A DNA stretch of 6,478 nucleotides from Anaerolineae bacterium (GTDB taxonomy: Bacteria > Chloroflexota > Anaerolineae > Aggregatilineales > Phototrophicaceae). The number at the start of each line of letters is the position of its first letter. Positions within the stretch are counted from its first letter, which is position 1. The notes under the pieces were generated by a model. That model did not search any database, was not told the origin of the DNA, and saw nothing but the letters and a program-made list of their open reading frames with translations. The DNA lies in assembly GCA_025454715.1 (NCBI GenBank), contig JALONY010000107.1, positions 1-6,478 of the forward strand, given 5' to 3'. This document shows positions 4,437-6,478 of this stretch, in pieces. A program made the position numbers and the translations under genes.

Positions 4437-6407
4437 CTAGGGCAGGGCGGGCAGTGCGACTTCCCCGCTTGATTCGCGAGGTTCGAGCGACTCGATGAGT
4501 GGGAGGGTAATGATGAATTCGGAGCCTTTGCCGGGTTCGCTATCGACCGAGATGGTGCCGCCCATCATCAAGACCAGCTTGCGGGTGATGGCGAGGCCGA
4601 GGCCGGTGCCGCCATAGGCGCGCCGCGATGAGCCGTCCACTTGGCGGAACTCGTCGAAGATGTACTCTTTGGCGTGGGCGGGGATGCCGATGCCGGTATC
4701 GCGCACGCTGATGCACCACGATTTGCCGATGTTGACGAGGTTGAGCGTGACGGTGCCGCTATCGGTGAACTTGAAGGCGTTCGACAAGAGGTTGAGCGCG
4801 AGTTGCCCGATGCGCTCGGGGTCGCCATACAGCTTCTTGGGCAGTTTGGCATCGACCTCGACGACGAAGCGCAAGCCCTTTTGCTCGGCCAAGATGCCGA
4901 CGCTGGACTGCCATTGGCGCGCCAGCGCGTGCGGGTCGAAGGCGGTACGCACGAGGTCGAGCCGCCCCGACTCGATTTTGGCGATGTCGAGCACCTCGTT
5001 AATCAGGCGCAGCAGGTTTTGGCTGTTTTCATAGACTCGGCTGGTCATGTGGCGCGCCTCGTCGTCCATCTCGCCCGAGAAGCCCTCTAGCATGATGCCG
5101 GTGAAGCCGATGATGGCGTTGAGCGGGGTACGCAACTCGTGCGACATGTTGGCGAGGAACTCGGACTTGAGGCGGGCGGCCTCGCGCACCTTGGCGTTGG
5201 CGACGCGGAGTTTGTCGTTGGCCTGCGCGATTTCGGTCACTTTGTGGTCGAGGTCGGTCAGGGTGTGGGTCAGGGTGTCGGCCATGGTGTTGAAGGTGGT
5301 GGCCAAGACCGTGACCTCGTTGTTGCCGAGGCGCGGGGCGCGCTCTTCCAGCTTGCCGCTGGCGATGCGGGTGGCCGTGGTCGTCAGGTCGCTGATGGGG
5401 CGCGAGATGCTGAGGGCGTTCCACACCCCGACGCTCGCCGCGACCGCCATCGCAATCAAGACGCTGTAGCGCACGCTGAGGCGTACCGTCTCGATCACCT
5501 CGAATGCTTCGGATTGGTTGATTTCGGTCAGCAAGGCGGAGTCGAGGCTGGCGATGTAGCGATAATTGCCGATGACCGGCACACCGCGATAATCGTTGTA
5601 CAGGCTTTCGCCGTCTTGGCCGTTCAGCGCGCTATCGATGCCCGTGCTGCGGTAAGCGCGGTTTTGGGTGAAGCCTTGGGCGGCGAAACGGCTGGGCGTG
5701 AGAAAATAATTGTTCTCACCGCTGACCAAGTAGGTCTCGCCGGTCTCGCCGAGGCCGGTGCGGTCAATCATGATGTCGCTGAGGGTATCGGTATCGAGAT
5801 AGGCCGCCAAGACCCCGATGGGCTCGTCGGTCTCGAGGTCTTCGATGATGTCGGTGACGACCAAGACCAGCGCGTTTTCGCTGATGTCGAAAAAGGGCGG
5901 CTCGATGTGCAGGTCGTCGGGGGCGTTGACGCTGTTGGCAAAGTAGGGTTGACGGTTGACCAAACGCCCGATGAAGCGCTGGTCGGAGGCCGAGATGACC
6001 CGCCCGTCGAGGTCATACAAGATGAACGAGACGATTTTGGGGTCGGTCTCGGCGATTTGCCCCAGATACCGTGTGACCACGCCCGCGGCGATGGTTTGGT
6101 TGGCGTTGCTGGCCGTCAGCGCGTTGTTGAAGATGATGTTGCTCTCGGTAACCACGCGCAGGGTCGTGGTATTGGCATCCAACCACTCTTCGAGGCGGAC
6201 GGCCTTTTGCCCGGCCAGCGCGTCGAGGTCGCTGAGCGTGTCGGTCTCAATCTGGTTGGTGAGCAGTGCCAAGACCAGCGCGGTAATCAGCGCCACCGGC
6301 ACCACGGCCAAGAAGATATTGGTTAGGATGAGCCGAAACGAGATCCGATTGCGAATGGGGACGTTCTGGCTTGTCTCGACCTGATCGATGGCGGCTTGCT
6401 CAGTCAT
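4437..6407 (-). CDS. Membrane sensor histidine kinase (Cache-like sensor, HAMP, HisKA, HATPase_c)
   Basis: A 656-residue inner-membrane sensor kinase. Residues 1-26 are cytoplasmic; TM1 is about 27-50 (ILTNIFLAVVPVALITALVL). About 51-313 is extracytoplasmic and looks like a double-Cache domain (IVSFILYDLDGRVISAS, YFANSV, GETYLVSGENNYFLTPSR, VPVIGNYRYI). TM2 is about 314-334 and HAMP about 333-385 (ISRPISDLTTTATRIASGKL, NEVTVLATTFNTMADTL). A coiled coil (385-412) precedes HisKA, with SHELRTPLNAI and phospho-acceptor His423. The ATP domain has an N box (NLLSNAFKFT, 539-548), DTGIGI (570-575), an F box (FDEF, 584-587) and GGTGLGL (599-605), so it should be active. There is no fused receiver or HPt; partners are probably the two receivers downstream. 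I chose ATG 6407 (MTEQAAID) because GAGG (6417-6420) is 9 bases upstream and the preceding gene stops at 6400-6402. An in-frame ATG at 6452 would add 15 Pro/Ser-rich residues, has no ribosome site and lies inside that gene. The ligand is unknown. Confidence 0.95.
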   Translation of the reverse strand: MTEQAAIDQVETSQNVPIRNRISFRLILTNIFLAVVPVALITALVLALLTNQIETDTLSDLDALAGQKAVRLEEWLDANTTTLRVVTESNIIFNNALTASNANQTIAAGVVTRYLGQIAETDPKIVSFILYDLDGRVISASDQRFIGRLVNRQPYFANSVNAPDDLHIEPPFFDISENALVLVVTDIIEDLETDEPIGVLAAYLDTDTLSDIMIDRTGLGETGETYLVSGENNYFLTPSRFAAQGFTQNRAYRSTGIDSALNGQDGESLYNDYRGVPVIGNYRYIASLDSALLTEINQSEAFEVIETVRLSVRYSVLIAMAVAASVGVWNALSISRPISDLTTTATRIASGKLEERAPRLGNNEVTVLATTFNTMADTLTHTLTDLDHKVTEIAQANDKLRVANAKVREAARLKSEFLANMSHELRTPLNAIIGFTGIMLEGFSGEMDDEARHMTSRVYENSQNLLRLINEVLDIAKIESGRLDLVRTAFDPHALARQWQSSVGILAEQKGLRFVVEVDAKLPKKLYGDPERIGQLALNLLSNAFKFTDSGTVTLNLVNIGKSWCISVRDTGIGIPAHAKEYIFDEFRQVDGSSRRAYGGTGLGLAITRKLVLMMGGTISVDSEPGKGSEFIITLPLIESLEPRESSGEVALPALP

Positions 6408-6478
6408 TTTCGGCGGCCTCGGCGAATTGGTTGGTGAAGGCTTGGCTGACATCGAACCCGTCGGCGATGACCCCTTCG
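6400..6478 (-). CDS. C-terminal end of an unidentified upstream gene (partial)
   Basis: On the minus strand an open frame enters from the window edge, reads EGVIADGFDVSQAFTNQFAE and then AAEND, and stops with TGA at 6400-6402. It shares 8 bp (ATGACTGA) with the start of the kinase gene, a classic translational-coupling arrangement. That overlap is the main reason to call it a real gene. The tail is acidic with alternating hydrophobic residues, like the last helix of a soluble protein. Such tails occur in many families, including periplasmic binding proteins, so 25 residues are too few to assign a function. It is probably the first or a preceding gene of the kinase-receiver operon, whose promoter lies outside the window. 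Confidence 0.65.
   Translation of the reverse strand, partial: EGVIADGFDVSQAFTNQFAEAAEND

Noticed and set aside
5139..6326. A 395-codon plus-strand open frame antisense to the histidine kinase.
   Set aside because: It lies wholly within the kinase gene, whose conserved domains are unmistakable. GC-rich coding DNA commonly leaves such antisense frames open, and its translation shows no recognisable motif.

Overview
This is a GC-rich window of protein-coding bacterial DNA with no RNA genes, CRISPR arrays or recognisable mobile elements. All genes but one are on the minus strand and intergenic gaps are short. The style of the sensor kinase and stand-alone receivers, together with a TetR-glycosyltransferase pair, resembles filamentous Chloroflexota (Anaerolineae-like) genomes. 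That placement is an impression from protein style and is low confidence.

Right part (about 3555-6478, minus strand): a signalling operon. The last 25 codons of an unidentified gene enter from the right edge and overlap by 8 bp the start of a membrane histidine kinase (TM, extracellular Cache-like sensor, TM, HAMP, HisKA, HATPase). Two separate single-domain receiver proteins follow with gaps of 42 and 27 bp. The kinase has no attached receiver and neither receiver has an output domain, so the endpoint of the signal (phosphorelay, protein-protein output or motility) lies outside the window.

Middle (about 2873-3568): one plus-strand gene for a GNAT acetyltransferase. Its 3' end overlaps the 3' end of the second receiver gene by 14 bp, tail to tail. 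It diverges from a PhzF-family gene across a 174-bp intergenic region, which holds a good sigma70-type promoter for the PhzF gene and a 7-bp dyad.

Left part (62-2872, minus strand): a PhzF-family isomerase/epimerase-like gene that appears to start with TTG, then a TetR/AcrR-type repressor, then a GT1-type (sterol-glucosyltransferase-like) glycosyltransferase. A near-consensus promoter followed at once by a perfect 11-bp inverted repeat lies upstream of the TetR gene. This implies an autorepressed tetR-glycosyltransferase operon. The glycosyltransferase frame is broken at about 350-366 by an apparent 25-bp loss. The loss removes the segment where this family carries its conserved His-His-Gly-Gly nucleotide-sugar site, and it sits in a cluster of three identical 8-bp GC repeats. 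The gene is therefore either a genuine pseudogene or the site of an assembly or sequencing error.

I see no clear evidence of a wholly new system. The most informative items are the TetR operator-promoter architecture (including a possible leaderless start), the disrupted glycosyltransferase, and the kinase-receiver-receiver operon with no visible output.
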